DNA from: Liolophura sinensis
Taxonomy: Eukaryota; Mollusca; Polyplacophora; Chitonida; Chitonidae
Direction: 5' to 3'
DNA: 44,000 nucleotides
Assembly (NCBI RefSeq): GCF_032854445.1
Contig: NW_027018307.1
Coordinates: forward strand, 1 to 44,000
The notes under the pieces are model-generated. The model was given only the letters and a program-made list of their open reading frames with translations. It ran no database searches and was not told the DNA's origin. Below, in pieces: positions 1-8,949 of the stretch. Numbering within the stretch: the stretch's first letter is position 1; every line of letters begins with the position of its first letter. The position numbers and the translations under genes are program-made.

Positions 1-363
1 TACCCTGTATCATGTGACCTGTCAAAATGTTAGACATCTGTTATTAATCGCATTTACTATAACCTCGGCGTCTGGATTAAAATTTCACAAGTAATTTGGG
101 GAAAATCGACACACAGGAATGCAATGTCTAGAGAATAATGAAAGCATGGGAATCCAGAAGCTTACACACTGAATAAGATTAAATCAACATCTCCACCAAA
201 CAATTAAAAGACACTAATCACTCAAGTCAAGTTTCCACATAACGTGAATCCTACGTTGTAGCCACAGTTGTTTTACAAAAGCTATGGAAAGAGGCACTGG
301 GTGGTTCCACAGTTTGTTTAATTGGTAGAAAAGATGTGAACCGTTATAACATTATGTCCTTAC

Positions 364-678
364 CTAAGACAATGAGCTCAGTTTTCCCCACGCCATCGGG
401 GATACACTCAAAAGTACCGTCATCCCGTGGATAGGACGCCGACTTGATTTTAAGTGAGATCCCGCTCACCAGTTCAACGTCTTCTAGACTCCAAGGCGGG
501 TAAACATTTATCTTGTTATCTCCGAAGTGTCTTATTATGTCCAAGGGGAAATTCCCTTGTTTCTGTTGCTTGGACCATGCTGCCCTAGATCTATGCCCAT
601 TGCCACAAGGCAAGACTATGGAGTGACCTTCCTGTACGATATAATGAGAGCTAGTGCAACTCAAGAGGAGCACAGACG
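364..678 (-). CDS. Gene A exon 2 (Ig V/I-like domain)
   Basis: 315 bases, 105 codons, phase 1 at both ends. It carries the whole Ig fold with both canonical cysteines, the strand C tryptophan and the D-x-G-x-F-x-C motif. The open frame runs a little into the upstream intron, but the polypyrimidine tract and CAG at 679-681 mark the acceptor. Confidence 0.68.
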
Positions 679-1797
679 CTGAAAAAATATAAGAATCATA
701 GGAATAACAGAAACAACAGAAAGGATATAAATACTCACTCACCTTTGTGTTATGCTTTGTGCTTTACAGTTGTTTTCATTCCGCTTTACTATCAAATGTG
801 TTGTAGCTAGGACACTTACAGTTATATTCTTTAAAAGTTAATTTCGCCTTTGAACAATCAATTAGCTAGGTATGTCGATGAAATATAAATAAAAAGCAGT
901 TATCTTGAGGAAATTGGAATAATTGTTTTTGACGTTTATGTAAAATTAACCTTCTAGTATGTAGCGATAATACAGGTAGTTCATGATGAGGAATTGTCAG
1001 CCAGAGGGAAGTGATGTCCATTAGCGGGCAATTCCTGACAATCCACCCCCGGCACGAATCATACTTTTTACTATTATCCCGGATAGGGTTATTCTCCGTT
1101 TCTATTGGTCCAGACACGCTTACGTGATATTCTGCAAAACATGTTGTACGAAGATTGCGCGCCCAAGGGATGCGACATCACACTTACAAAGCAATAATCC
1201 CATGTTCAAAAGGTTCTGCTTGCTCGTAAAGCACACAACGGTTCACAGCGATTTAAACACAAACCGAAAAGGTACACTGTTTTTTCTGTATAATAAAAGA
1301 TATGGTGCATGCTGTGGGCTGGAATATGAGTAATTATCAGCTCTCTATAAGTGATATATTCAAAGAGGGGTTTCACGAGCTGACAATTTCTCATATCTCA
1401 TCAACAGTATACATAAGGTGTATGTTATACCGACGATAAAACAGCGTTTATGGTACTAAATTTGTACATCAACAGAGGAGTTAGAGATCAGTCTGAGCAC
1501 ACAAAGGGAGGTAACTGCATTATAGTTGATTATGGCTTGGCTTTGCTAGCCGAGTTATCGTGAACATCTTGTTTTTTTGTGGAACATGATGTGGCCGTGT
1601 ATTGACCGATGGAAACCAAGTCTCGCTGTGAGGTATCGTTATACCCATTATGAAACGTGATTTGACAATAAACTAGTGGAGCGAAATTCAGAAACGGACT
1701 GCACCGATTTAGCATGTCAACTATCGATGATGTGCTTTAGAAGAAGAAAATGTATGTACTCACCAATAAAACCCAACTGTATACCTGTTTTCTTCAT
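364..1797 (-). CDS. Gene A: single-Ig-domain secreted/membrane protein, 5' part (left end outside window)
   Basis: Two exons join in phase 1. Exon 1 is complement 1764-1797 (starts MKKTGIQLGFI, donor gtgagt); exon 2 is complement 364-678 (acceptor tattttttcag, donor gtaagg). The joined N-terminus MKKTGIQLGFIASVLLLSCT is a typical signal peptide split by an intron. Residues about 24-116 form an Ig V/I-like domain: C36 in strand B (IVLPCG), W46 in strand C (AAWSKQ), hydrophobic LKIKSA in strand E, and DDGTFEC with C103 in strand F. That is the full canonical Cys-Trp-Cys set. Exon 2 ends in phase 1, so more exons (linker, membrane anchor or further Ig domains) must lie to the left of the window. 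It shares strand and exon phases with gene B. The product should be extracellular; ligand and function are unknown. Confidence 0.6.
679..1763 (-). other. Intron 1 of gene A, no other gene seen
   Basis: Between the two gene A exons. Several open frames of 60-83 codons on either strand here show no domain, no signal peptide and no splice logic. A CCAAT-type motif (attggtcc) lies near 1105, but I cannot tie it to a transcript. Confidence 0.4.
1764..1797 (-). CDS. Gene A exon 1 (signal peptide, first 11 codons)
   Basis: The ATG is at complement 1797-1795. Eleven codons plus one base precede the donor G|gtgagt. I chose this exon because it is in phase 1, matches the phase-1 acceptor of exon 2, and completes a hydrophobic signal peptide that exon 2 alone lacks. 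The upstream ATG at about 1807 is in another frame and stops at once. The intron to exon 2 would be 1,085 bases. Confidence 0.5.
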
Positions 1798-2886
1798 GAC
1801 TTCATGTTAACGCACAGTGTCGGTTGTATACCGTAGAGGTGTGTATGTATATCTGTGCACTAACTCACAGTTACATGGATACGCGTATTGAGCATATTAA
1901 ATTAAAATCTTCCTTGATTTGCTTAGTTCACACAGAGTTATGTCCTGGTTACTGCATATCATAATCATCTGATAATAGCCTCCTCTTGGAAAAATTTATG
2001 TTGTTTTGATGGATCATGTCTGAATGTTATCAGTGGTTGTCTGCTGTAGTAGCAACATTGTGGATATCACAAGGATAAATAAATGTCTATACGCCAGTGT
2101 TGGTAGATGTAGCAAACCTGCTACACGTGTACGAAGCGCGGATGTATGTTACACGAAAACTATTAATAGGTCTGTGTGACGTCACGGGTTTCTTCGGTTT
2201 CCCAGTGTCCTGTTTTATAGTCTGTGTTAGTGAAGTTGTGGCCTTCACTCCTAGTGCTTGGGCTTCTCGCTATATTGTTCATTCTCACATAATAATAAAA
2301 TGAGGGTGTGACGTGTAAGGGTCAAATATCAGACGGTAATCTGAAACATGGACGAGTCTTGACGTACCACAGGATTGACATCTATGCGTCAAAACAGACA
2401 TTCATATACCAGCCGTCAACCAATAAGGACGGTCTAGGTCATTAATCACAAACCTAATTCCCCAACAATACTAGAACTATAGAAGACATTTTTACCTGTG
2501 AGGTTAATGTAGTAGTGACCATTTTTATTGAATACAGATACTATTAGTGATGAAATTCTATCCATTAAATCTGTGTGCGGATTTGTAGGTAAGAGAGTGG
2601 AGAAAGTAGAGATATCCTTATACTTAGGAAGAAGGAATGTAAAAGCAGTCTATTTTCCCCAGTATTCTGGGAAGACGAGCGTGATATATTCATCTTCGGG
2701 ACAAAACATCATAAAGTACATCCACGCACTACGCTAGTGTAAAGAATTCATCGCTATACAGAGCACTAGAGACAATTTTTATTGAATTAACACTGGTATT
2801 TCAACCGACGCCTGCCGTTTTTTCACCTGGACGCTATGCTACTGTGTTCATTAGCCTATGTATGACCCACGTACATAAAATGATAG
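1798..2886. other. Intergenic region upstream of gene A
   Basis: No coding exon recognised. The stretch at about 2382-2466 is a diverged copy of the dispersed motif containing GGACGTTCCAGGTC that recurs near 8170, 11936, 13540, 21455 and 28535, and inverted near 16085 and 24120. Confidence 0.35.
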
Positions 2887-2899
2887 CAAAATCATAAAT

Positions 2900-3126
2900 T
2901 TAGTTATTTGTTTTGTTTGTGTTTTGCGCCATACTCAAGAAAATTTCCGATATACGACGGCGACCAGCATTTCGGTGGGAAGAAACTCACGACCATTCAT
3001 AGGTTGCTGACAGGTCTTTCCACATCTGGTTGGAGAGGAAGGCAGCATGAGCTGGACTTGAAGTCAAGCTGACCGCATTGGTGAAAGACTACTAGGTCAC
3101 TAATAACCAGGCGGCGAAGGCCCCCA
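2900..3126 (-). mobile_element. tRNA-derived SINE, antisense, with 13-bp target-site duplication
   Basis: The tRNA-like head is near 3125 on the minus strand and the tail near 2921, where the plus strand reads gttttgcgccatactcaag. It is flanked by a perfect 13-bp direct repeat, CAAAATCATAAAT, at 2887-2899 and 3127-3139, the mark of retroposition. The body matches the other SINE copies at 33920-34207 and 37690-37945 (blocks such as gcatgagctggacttgaa and accgcattggtga). It is diverged, so an old insertion. Confidence 0.75.
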
Positions 3127-3139
3127 CAAAATCATAAAT

Positions 3140-3885
3140 GATTTTATGTGGTTTCATTTGAATTTATTGACTCTTTTCATTCATCGTATCTGTTACATTT
3201 ATACCACCCTCACGCTCACCCTTCGGTGCCAGGCAAAGATAAAACTCTAAACACACATCATCGGTTTTGTAATAGTGGTACCTAGGTGTGTTCAATTGCT
3301 TAAATTGTGTGTAGCTAGCTGGGTACATACTCAGGTGCAGTTAGCGATTTGTTACTTATTAACGGTCATGGAGAACATGAAGACCCCATATTTGTCACAT
3401 ATTGAATTCTCCTGGTACACAATATAGTTCTAGAGCAGGACAAATGGTGTTTTTGTCACCAGAATCATTTACATTATATGCATTAGAATTCTTTTTGTTG
3501 TATGTGTAGGACAAACAGACAAGCTGACAAACAAATGTGCGGCCGGGCGAACTCCGTGACAGACAGGTAGATGGACAGACGAAGGTTGAATTCCTTATAC
3601 CACTCCACAATATGTATACAAAAGTACAACGAATGTCTTCTATATAAACATACATATAGCAGTAAACGATGACCCTGTTCTGGAGCCCCGCCTACAATAA
3701 GCAACCGGGATTAAGTAAGCAGTTTTAAGCTACTTCCGTTTCATTTACATGCTAACAGTTGTACGGAAGCGCATTAGTATCACGTTAAAAACAAATTCGG
3801 GAGAAGGCAGAAAGTCGAAATTACACGCATATTTTCTCGTAGTTACTCTTCAGTCTTTCATACAGTGAATGCTTTGTTTTTTAAG
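3140..3885. other. No gene seen
   Basis: Two overlapping minus-strand open frames around 3395-3704 have no recognisable domain and no splice context. Nothing else is supported. Confidence 0.35.
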
Positions 3886-4010
3886 TTTATTGGTTAGCCC
3901 ACAAGTCTGGACTGACTCTGAAGTATACTGGATGCGGCTTCGGCGTCAACAGGCGACAAAGACCATGACGACTATAGCAATTAGACTGAAGCCAGTTGTG
4001 CTTCTATGGC
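3886..4010 (-). CDS. Candidate alternative last exon of gene B (hydrophobic C-terminus) with poly(A) signal
   Basis: Complement 4010-3946 reads, in phase 1 after an acceptor ending gaatttcag, as GHRSTTGFSLIAIVVMVFVAC then TGA. The intron just upstream (4011-4240) is a clear duplicate of the intron in front of gene B's transmembrane exon (5172-5400), so this is a tandem copy of that terminal exon. The frame after the TGA still reads RRSR, echoing the basic tail of the normal exon, so the stop may be a later loss. An AATAAA signal lies about 55 bases past the stop (complement 3891-3886). If used, it gives a tailless, hydrophobic C-terminus that could be a short anchor or a GPI-attachment signal. 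It could also be a dead exon. Confidence 0.4.
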
Positions 4011-4240
4011 CTGAAATTCAAATTAAACCAGGGTTCAGACAACAAAAATGCAGCAATTTTAACAGTCATTTGATTGCTGATTAACGCGTTATTCAGGAAT
4101 TTGTCAGGTATTTGACCTTAGAACGGTTTATGGCCAGAGGACACCAACGCAAATGGTGTAAACCACCACCTCTCACGAAACACATCACAAACATGAATAA
4201 ACGTTACAGGCAAAGCAGCGAGACGTGGATTATAAATGTT
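4011..4240 (-). repeat. Duplicated intron segment (copy of 5172-5400)
   Basis: It runs from the shared acceptor, ctgaaattcaaattaaa on the plus strand, to the shared block gttacaggcaaag near 4203-4215 and 5370-5382. Similarity is high with scattered substitutions and small indels, and fades outside. It shows that the last-exon block of gene B was duplicated in tandem. Confidence 0.75.
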
Positions 4241-4995
4241 CATGTTCAGGTTATTATGTTTAACGATCAAGTAAATAGTATTTTCTTGTAAGTCAGTCTG
4301 AGCTTCACCCACACGGGAATAACCTTGGGTTGTTGTTGTTACCGGGAAATAGGTTCAGTGTGGAAAAAGTTAAAAGGAAACAATGTTTTGCGAGTTAATT
4401 GGCTTGTTGGTTGGCGTGGAATTGCTAGATATCGTTAAATGTATGCTGTGTTCATGTGTAGAGTTTAAATATGACGTTTTATAATCCTTTGTCGTCAGTC
4501 TGGTCACGCTGAGATTGCTGATTTTGCTGACTATCATTCTGATGCGGGGTGAGATTCTCCTAGTACAGAAAATAAAACAAACATAAGGAATCCTGATATC
4601 CCACCATACAGCATGCACTATCTTTACATTGTCCACCAGCTACACCAGTCAATAGTGATTGCGAAAAACAGCCTAAAGTATAGCATAAACCGAGGATCTG
4701 ACCCAGATATGCAGTAAAACATTCACGCCTCATATGTATAATGGAAATGACTATGGTGACAAAACCTGCATTTGTGCTGCCCTGGATAGACATTAGGATT
4801 CAATAATAGAGGTTTCATCCAATTTTTATTGGGTAAATATCGGGTCTTCACTTTTCATGTGACCCTAACAAAGGCCACCCATCTATATCGCCTTACACAT
4901 ACCTGTGACGAAATGGCTCTGGGATAACGTGTGGAAACAACGATTTTGTTTTGTAACGTTATAATGCCGTATACCCTTTATATTGATAACATAAC
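4241..4995. other. 3' flank of gene B; poly(A) signal
   Basis: On the minus strand an AATAAA lies at complement 4830-4825, about 165 bases after the gene B stop, and is a good candidate for its 3' end. A stretch at complement 4781-4720 resembles a third, decayed transmembrane-type exon (reads FVTIVISI) but is in the wrong phase. Nothing else is recognised. Confidence 0.4.
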
Positions 4996-5171
4996 TTAAT
5001 AAATGCAATTTAGAGAAGGTATAAATGATAAAAGCATTTCAGACTGATTCAGGTTGCTGACAGACCGAGAACGCTGGCGGCGTCGGCGTAGGCGTAAATA
5101 GACAACGAACACAACCAGTGCACCCAGCACCAGCACCAGCACAACCACTATTCCTACAATCGTTCCAATGC
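4996..5171 (-). CDS. Gene B exon 5 (transmembrane helix, tail, stop)
   Basis: 176 bases from a gaatttcag acceptor to TAA at complement 4998-4996. About 23 residues are purely hydrophobic, followed by LRLRRRRQRSRS, which fits the positive-inside rule for a type I protein. It ends LNCIY. Confidence 0.7.
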
Positions 5172-7150
5172 CTGAAATTCAAATTAAATCAGTGTTCAGT
5201 GTTCAGAAAACAATAATGCAGCAATTTCAACAGTAATTTGATTAGTGTTTAGCGCGTTATTCAGGAATTTATCAGGTATTTGACCTTAGAATGGTTTATG
5301 TCGGAGGATACCGGGGCAAATGGTGTAACCACCGTCCCTCACAAAACACATAACAAACATGAATAAACGTTACAGGCAAAGTAGCGAGAACGGGATTCGA
5401 AAACTTTAGACACGACAGCCGCGTAGTATCAGCAAACCAGCGTGGTCATGGTTTGGCCAAATTCCCGCCTTACTACGTTTGTTTAAGTACAGGTCCACTA
5501 AATTTTTAGTTCAGTGAAGATATGAAGAACTTACCGGCACCAGTGTTGGTTTCTCCTGGAGGTTTTTTGGGCAGCTCGTCGTCTCCAGGTGTAGGCTCTT
5601 CTAGATAATAAAAGTTTAATATCTTATTCACAAATACACATATCATAATGGCAAGATTGTTAAAATCGTGAACGTTGCAAAAATATTTTTATTCAGTTTT
5701 TAAGCACGCAACTACAATCAGTTCCCTGTTCCTTAAACCTGACGTTCTATCGAGGACATATACGACGAGAGAACTAAAGTTACATGAGGTAAAGTTGCAT
5801 TACCGATACCATTGTTGTCTTCATTCTTGGGCACCGTGTTGTTTTCACATATAGCCTCCCCTGGATAATAAAAGTTCAATGTCTTATTCACAAATACACA
5901 TATCATAATGGTAAGATTGTTAAAACCGTGAACGTTACAAAAATATAATTATTTAGTTTTTAAGCACGCAAGTACAATGAGCTCCCTTTTCCTTAAATCT
6001 GATTGGCCAAAGGTTTGTCCAAAGGGTTCTTGACATTTCCTCACGTGATCAGAAATTGTTATCAGACTGCTTTTTCAGAAGGGTTTGTTTCAAAGAACAA
6101 AATGACTGATCTATAGCTAGACGTTCTGTCGATGACATATACGACGAGAAAACTATAGTTAAAAGTGGTGAAATCAACTCAAATAAAAAGAGAAATGGAT
6201 ACAGTGTTCTTTGTTTGTGACTGTATTAATGGTAATAGTAGCCATATTTGTACACGTAGTGGTTGACAGTAACATTACTGTTGTTACTCAAGGACGAGTA
6301 CGATGTTCAACTATAAATCAATCTTACCTGATCTGCCCAATACTGACATGAGGCGATCTGTGGCGGATTTACTCTCATTGTGGACATGAAGCGTGACATT
6401 GATTGTTGCACATAAATCAATTCCAGGGTGGCAAAGTACCAGTGAACCGTTGTTTTGGATGCTGACGTTGTTCGACTTGTTCAAAGCGTAGTTGCCATCA
6501 GAATACCAGCTACCATAAATATGGTTATTGTTAGCACACCTGTAGGTTAAGGAGAATGAAGCTGTTTTTGCCTCCTCTGAGAAGTTGATGGGAAGGATAA
6601 CCTTATCAGCCGGAAGACAATGACCTATTTCGAAGTTCTTAGGAGACGTTGAATATTCTGCAACTGAAAGAAGATGCAAAAGTACTGTAAATTTGGCGAA
6701 ACTTGCAAAAGTACTTGAAAACATAACAGTTTAAATATAAAGAATGATGGAACTTATATAGCAGCGCGCAGTACCAGGATCACGATGCATCTTCAAGGAA
6801 TTTCTTTTCCGTTCACTGTTGGGAATAAACAAAATATATCGCTGATGACTGTGATCAGTGTTTTACGGGTCTCTTTTCACACTACCTATTCACTGGGCGA
6901 TATACTATAATGAAAGTAACACAAGTAACTGGTGAATTATAGCCCTTCGACAATTTGCCTGAGTCTAAAAACCATACCTATGCTTTTACATAAGAAAATG
7001 TATGCAGTCTATGTAAGTCTTTAGGCCACCTGTCAGACGATGGATTTAATAAACAGGTCATTCGAGAAGCCATCTTTGAGACAAAAAATAGATATACTTA
7101 CGCATCATGACCAAGCCGAGCAAAATGATTGTCGGCCACGTTTTATCCAT
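4996..7150 (-). CDS. Gene B: single-Ig-domain type I membrane protein, complete
   Basis: Five exons, all joined in phase 1: complement 7150-7102, 6663-6328, 5860-5804, 5600-5535 and 5171-4996. They total 684 bases, 227 residues plus stop. Residues 1-18 are a signal peptide (MDKTWPTIILLGLVMMLA). Residues 19-128 are a divergent Ig-like domain with cysteines 32, 59, 94 and 101, tryptophan 69 (GSWYSDG) and a strand F/G-like stretch (IDLCATINVTLHV). Residues 129-169 are two short polar, acidic, proline-containing linkers. Residues 171-193 are a strong transmembrane helix (GIVVVLVLVLGALVVFVV), and 194-227 a short tail starting YLRLRRRR. There are seven N-glycosylation sequons outside the membrane. 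No kinase, ITIM or ITAM motif is visible in the tail. It looks like a cell-surface receptor or adhesion molecule; the ligand is unknown. Confidence 0.7.
5535..5600 (-). CDS. Gene B exon 4 (linker, 22 residues, duplicate of exon 3)
   Basis: 66 bases, phase 1-1, acceptor ttattatctag, donor gtaagt. It encodes an acidic, proline-rich stalk (EEPTPGDDELPKKPPGETN). Sequence around GAGCCTA and CTGCCCAA aligns with exon 3. Confidence 0.62.
5601..6160 (-). repeat. Tandem duplication of linker exon plus intron in gene B
   Basis: The plus-strand blocks from 5603 and from 5863 both start ataataaaagtt and run nearly identically for about 125 bases (ttattcacaaatacacatat and the stretch after it). Both later share gacatatacgacgaga (5754, 6134). 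The second block carries about 90 extra bases (near 6000-6110). This is direct evidence of exon duplication in the stalk. Confidence 0.78.
5804..5860 (-). CDS. Gene B exon 3 (linker, 19 residues)
   Basis: 57 bases, phase 1-1, acceptor ttattatccag, donor gtaatg. It encodes GEAICENNTVPKNEDNNGI, polar with one sequon and one cysteine. The exon and its upstream intron are duplicated as exon 4 with its intron. Confidence 0.6.
6328..6663 (-). CDS. Gene B exon 2 (Ig-like domain)
   Basis: 336 bases, 112 codons, phase 1-1, acceptor tgcatcttctttcag and donor gtaaga. Sequons NFS, NKS, NVS, NGS, NVT and NES are crowded into about 70 residues. The Ig fold is inferred from the Cys/Trp spacing and alternating hydrophobic strands. 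It is more divergent than gene A because the usual D-x-G-x-Y-x-C is replaced by PGIDLC. Confidence 0.62.
6722..6760 (-). promoter_or_regulatory. TATA box and possible alternative start for gene B
   Basis: TATATAAG lies at complement 6760-6753, in the intron upstream of the Ig exon. An ATG at complement 6724-6722 opens a frame, MFSSTFASFAKFTVLLHLLS, that runs unspliced and in frame into VAEYS of exon 2. It would give a second signal peptide. Two cautions: the leader would be only a few bases long, and polypyrimidine tracts at acceptors read naturally as Leu/Phe/Ser. Confidence 0.3.
7102..7150 (-). CDS. Gene B exon 1 (signal peptide)
   Basis: ATG at complement 7150-7148, 16 codons plus one base, donor C|gtaagt. 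It encodes MDKTWPTIILLGLVMM, a hydrophobic leader that splices in frame to LAEYS of exon 2. A CAG two bases before the ATG could be the acceptor of a 5' untranslated exon. Confidence 0.6.
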
Positions 7151-7757
7151 ACCTGTGATTTGCTGAAATCAGAAAGAAAAAATTAGAAGCCAAAGTTTTT
7201 GACAGGATCGGCTCTGTTTTGCTCAACTGAGCAGCTTTGGTGGTGGTGGTGTGGTGGTGGTGTGGTGGTGGTGTGTGTGTGTTGGGGGGGGGGGGATGGT
7301 GATGGGTAGTTAGTGTACCATGTGTGCATTACATATTGATTACCTAAACAAGATAAGTGTTACTTATTAGATAAACCGCGTGCAGAAATGTCACGGGCTG
7401 GTGCACGCGCTGTTGTTGTTGTACTTCACAAAGAGAAACAAAGAGAAAGGACAAAATAAATGTCACCAACCATAAAAAAAGTCTGTGAGATGATGTCTGA
7501 CAGAAACAGTGGCAAAGATAATTGAATTATTAATCCAATAGACAAAAATGGGGTAGGAGTTTGTGAACCCATCCGGCATCTCCATTTCTGTTTTGGCTGT
7601 TTTAGATTAAGGAGTCCCATTCTGTTCACTCTAACAGAATCAACTAGGCGAAAACTCCTTGAAGTGCATCTGAAAATGACGGCTAGTAGACGTACACCGT
7701 ATTAACAGCGGCATACTTATTTGAATATTCAGAACAATGTTTATCACAACGGAAACG
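7151..7757. other. Upstream flank of gene B with G-rich microsatellite
   Basis: Contains a (GGT/GTGGT)n tract followed by an 11-G run at about 7229-7297 and otherwise no supported gene. The minus-strand frame at 7426-7629 is hydrophobic in part but has no recognisable domain. Confidence 0.45.
7229..7297 (+). repeat. GGT-rich microsatellite with poly(G) run
   Basis: Repeats of ggtggtggtgt, then gtgtgtgt, then eleven consecutive G and gatggtgatggg. On the plus strand the run of G-tracts could form a G-quadruplex. Confidence 0.85.
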
Positions 7758-7964
7758 AGAGCTTCTATATTTTGTGTGTGTCCTTTGTGAGTGTCTGAAA
7801 TTTTTTTGGCCTGCAATAATTTTAAACATTTACTGTTTCAGAGTGTGTCATGTCCCTAGCATGTCTTCGCCATTTCTGCTCTCGCGTATACCATGGCTAC
7901 ATAGCGACCCTACGCTAACTTTGCGCTCCTCTGGTAGTGTGACAACGCTGACAATTCTCAAATG

Positions 7965-8800
7965 GAATTTCTTGAATGTATCGTGACTACGGTACATCTG
8001 CACTCTAATTACCCTGTTATGTATCATGGCAAGTATAAATCTCCAACAAAAAACTTCTCAAATGTGACTTGACTACATGTACTCTGCATTTGGTGTTCAG
8101 TGTGATCAATCTGTTACTTGCGAATATGAGCGTCAGAACAGATATGCGTAAACCAGCCGTCAGCCAAGATGGACGTTCCAGGTCAAGAATCGCCAAGCGA
8201 CGTTCATGACAAGGACAAATCTCCTGTGAGACTCTTCTTAAATGTAATAGAGACTACGCTGTATTTCAACGGTGTTATCATTGGTTCTTGTGGTAACAAC
8301 AAATCTCCTATGGCACTCTTCTCATTTGCCGTGACATAATAAGTTTGTGTTGAAAAGTGTCTAGGAATGTGTTGCTTCTATGCAAAATCTCTTCTGTGTC
8401 TTTCTGCAATGTTCTGCTTGCATCCGTTCTCCATTTGTGATTATCTGAAGGGTGTCCCTTCATTCAGACACACTTCCATAACGGCGATGATTAAGAAAGG
8501 TGTGAGTTGTTTCACTGTGTCACTGGTTTGGAATATATTATCACGAGCCATTTACCTACCATCAATACTCTGTGATGTGCTGTGCGTGTTTCGGGGATTT
8601 CAACTGATGCTGTTTTTGGAGTATACCGTGGATCTCATTCGTCGTTATCTCTGAGAAATATGAAATGTTTGTGTCGAACCGAGACTCCTGTGAAAAGTGC
8701 TGTGCATGTGATGTTGAATGTGATTCGTTATCGTTATGGAATGTGAAGTGTTGGTGCCGAATCCCAATGATACCTCTTGCAAACTCTACTGTCACTGAGT
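7965..8800 (-). repeat. ~84-bp periodic block (possible decayed C2H2 zinc-finger array)
   Basis: The anchor aaatctcct/aaatctctt recurs at about 8217, 8301 and 8385 (spacing 84), with looser copies near 8040 and 8690. On the minus strand the anchor reads CACAGGAGA, as in the HTGE linker DNA of C2H2 fingers, and 84 bases is one finger. No frame keeps a C-x2-C or H-x3-H pair, so if this was a finger array it is dead. Equivalent blocks lie at about 13340-14110 and 21250-22150. Confidence 0.35.
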
Positions 8801-8949
8801 TTGCAATGTGATTTCACTAACTGGATGATCAGTGATAACTGTAATGGACTAGCACACACGAGTGTATCACTCTTGTGAAATGTTTTAGGTAAGGATATTT
8901 TTCTCTCTAATCAAGAACCATCTTGTTGGCATGGAAATAAGGCGGTCTA

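Noticed and set aside
4560-4793. 77-codon minus-strand frame with short hydrophobic start
   Set aside because: A possible third decayed transmembrane exon, but the acceptor phase does not fit and similarity is too weak to claim.
8367-8654. 95-codon frame repeated at 21693-22001
   Set aside because: Present in two copies, but most differences change the amino acid, copy 2 has a large deletion, and no domain is visible. It lies in the 84-bp periodic block.
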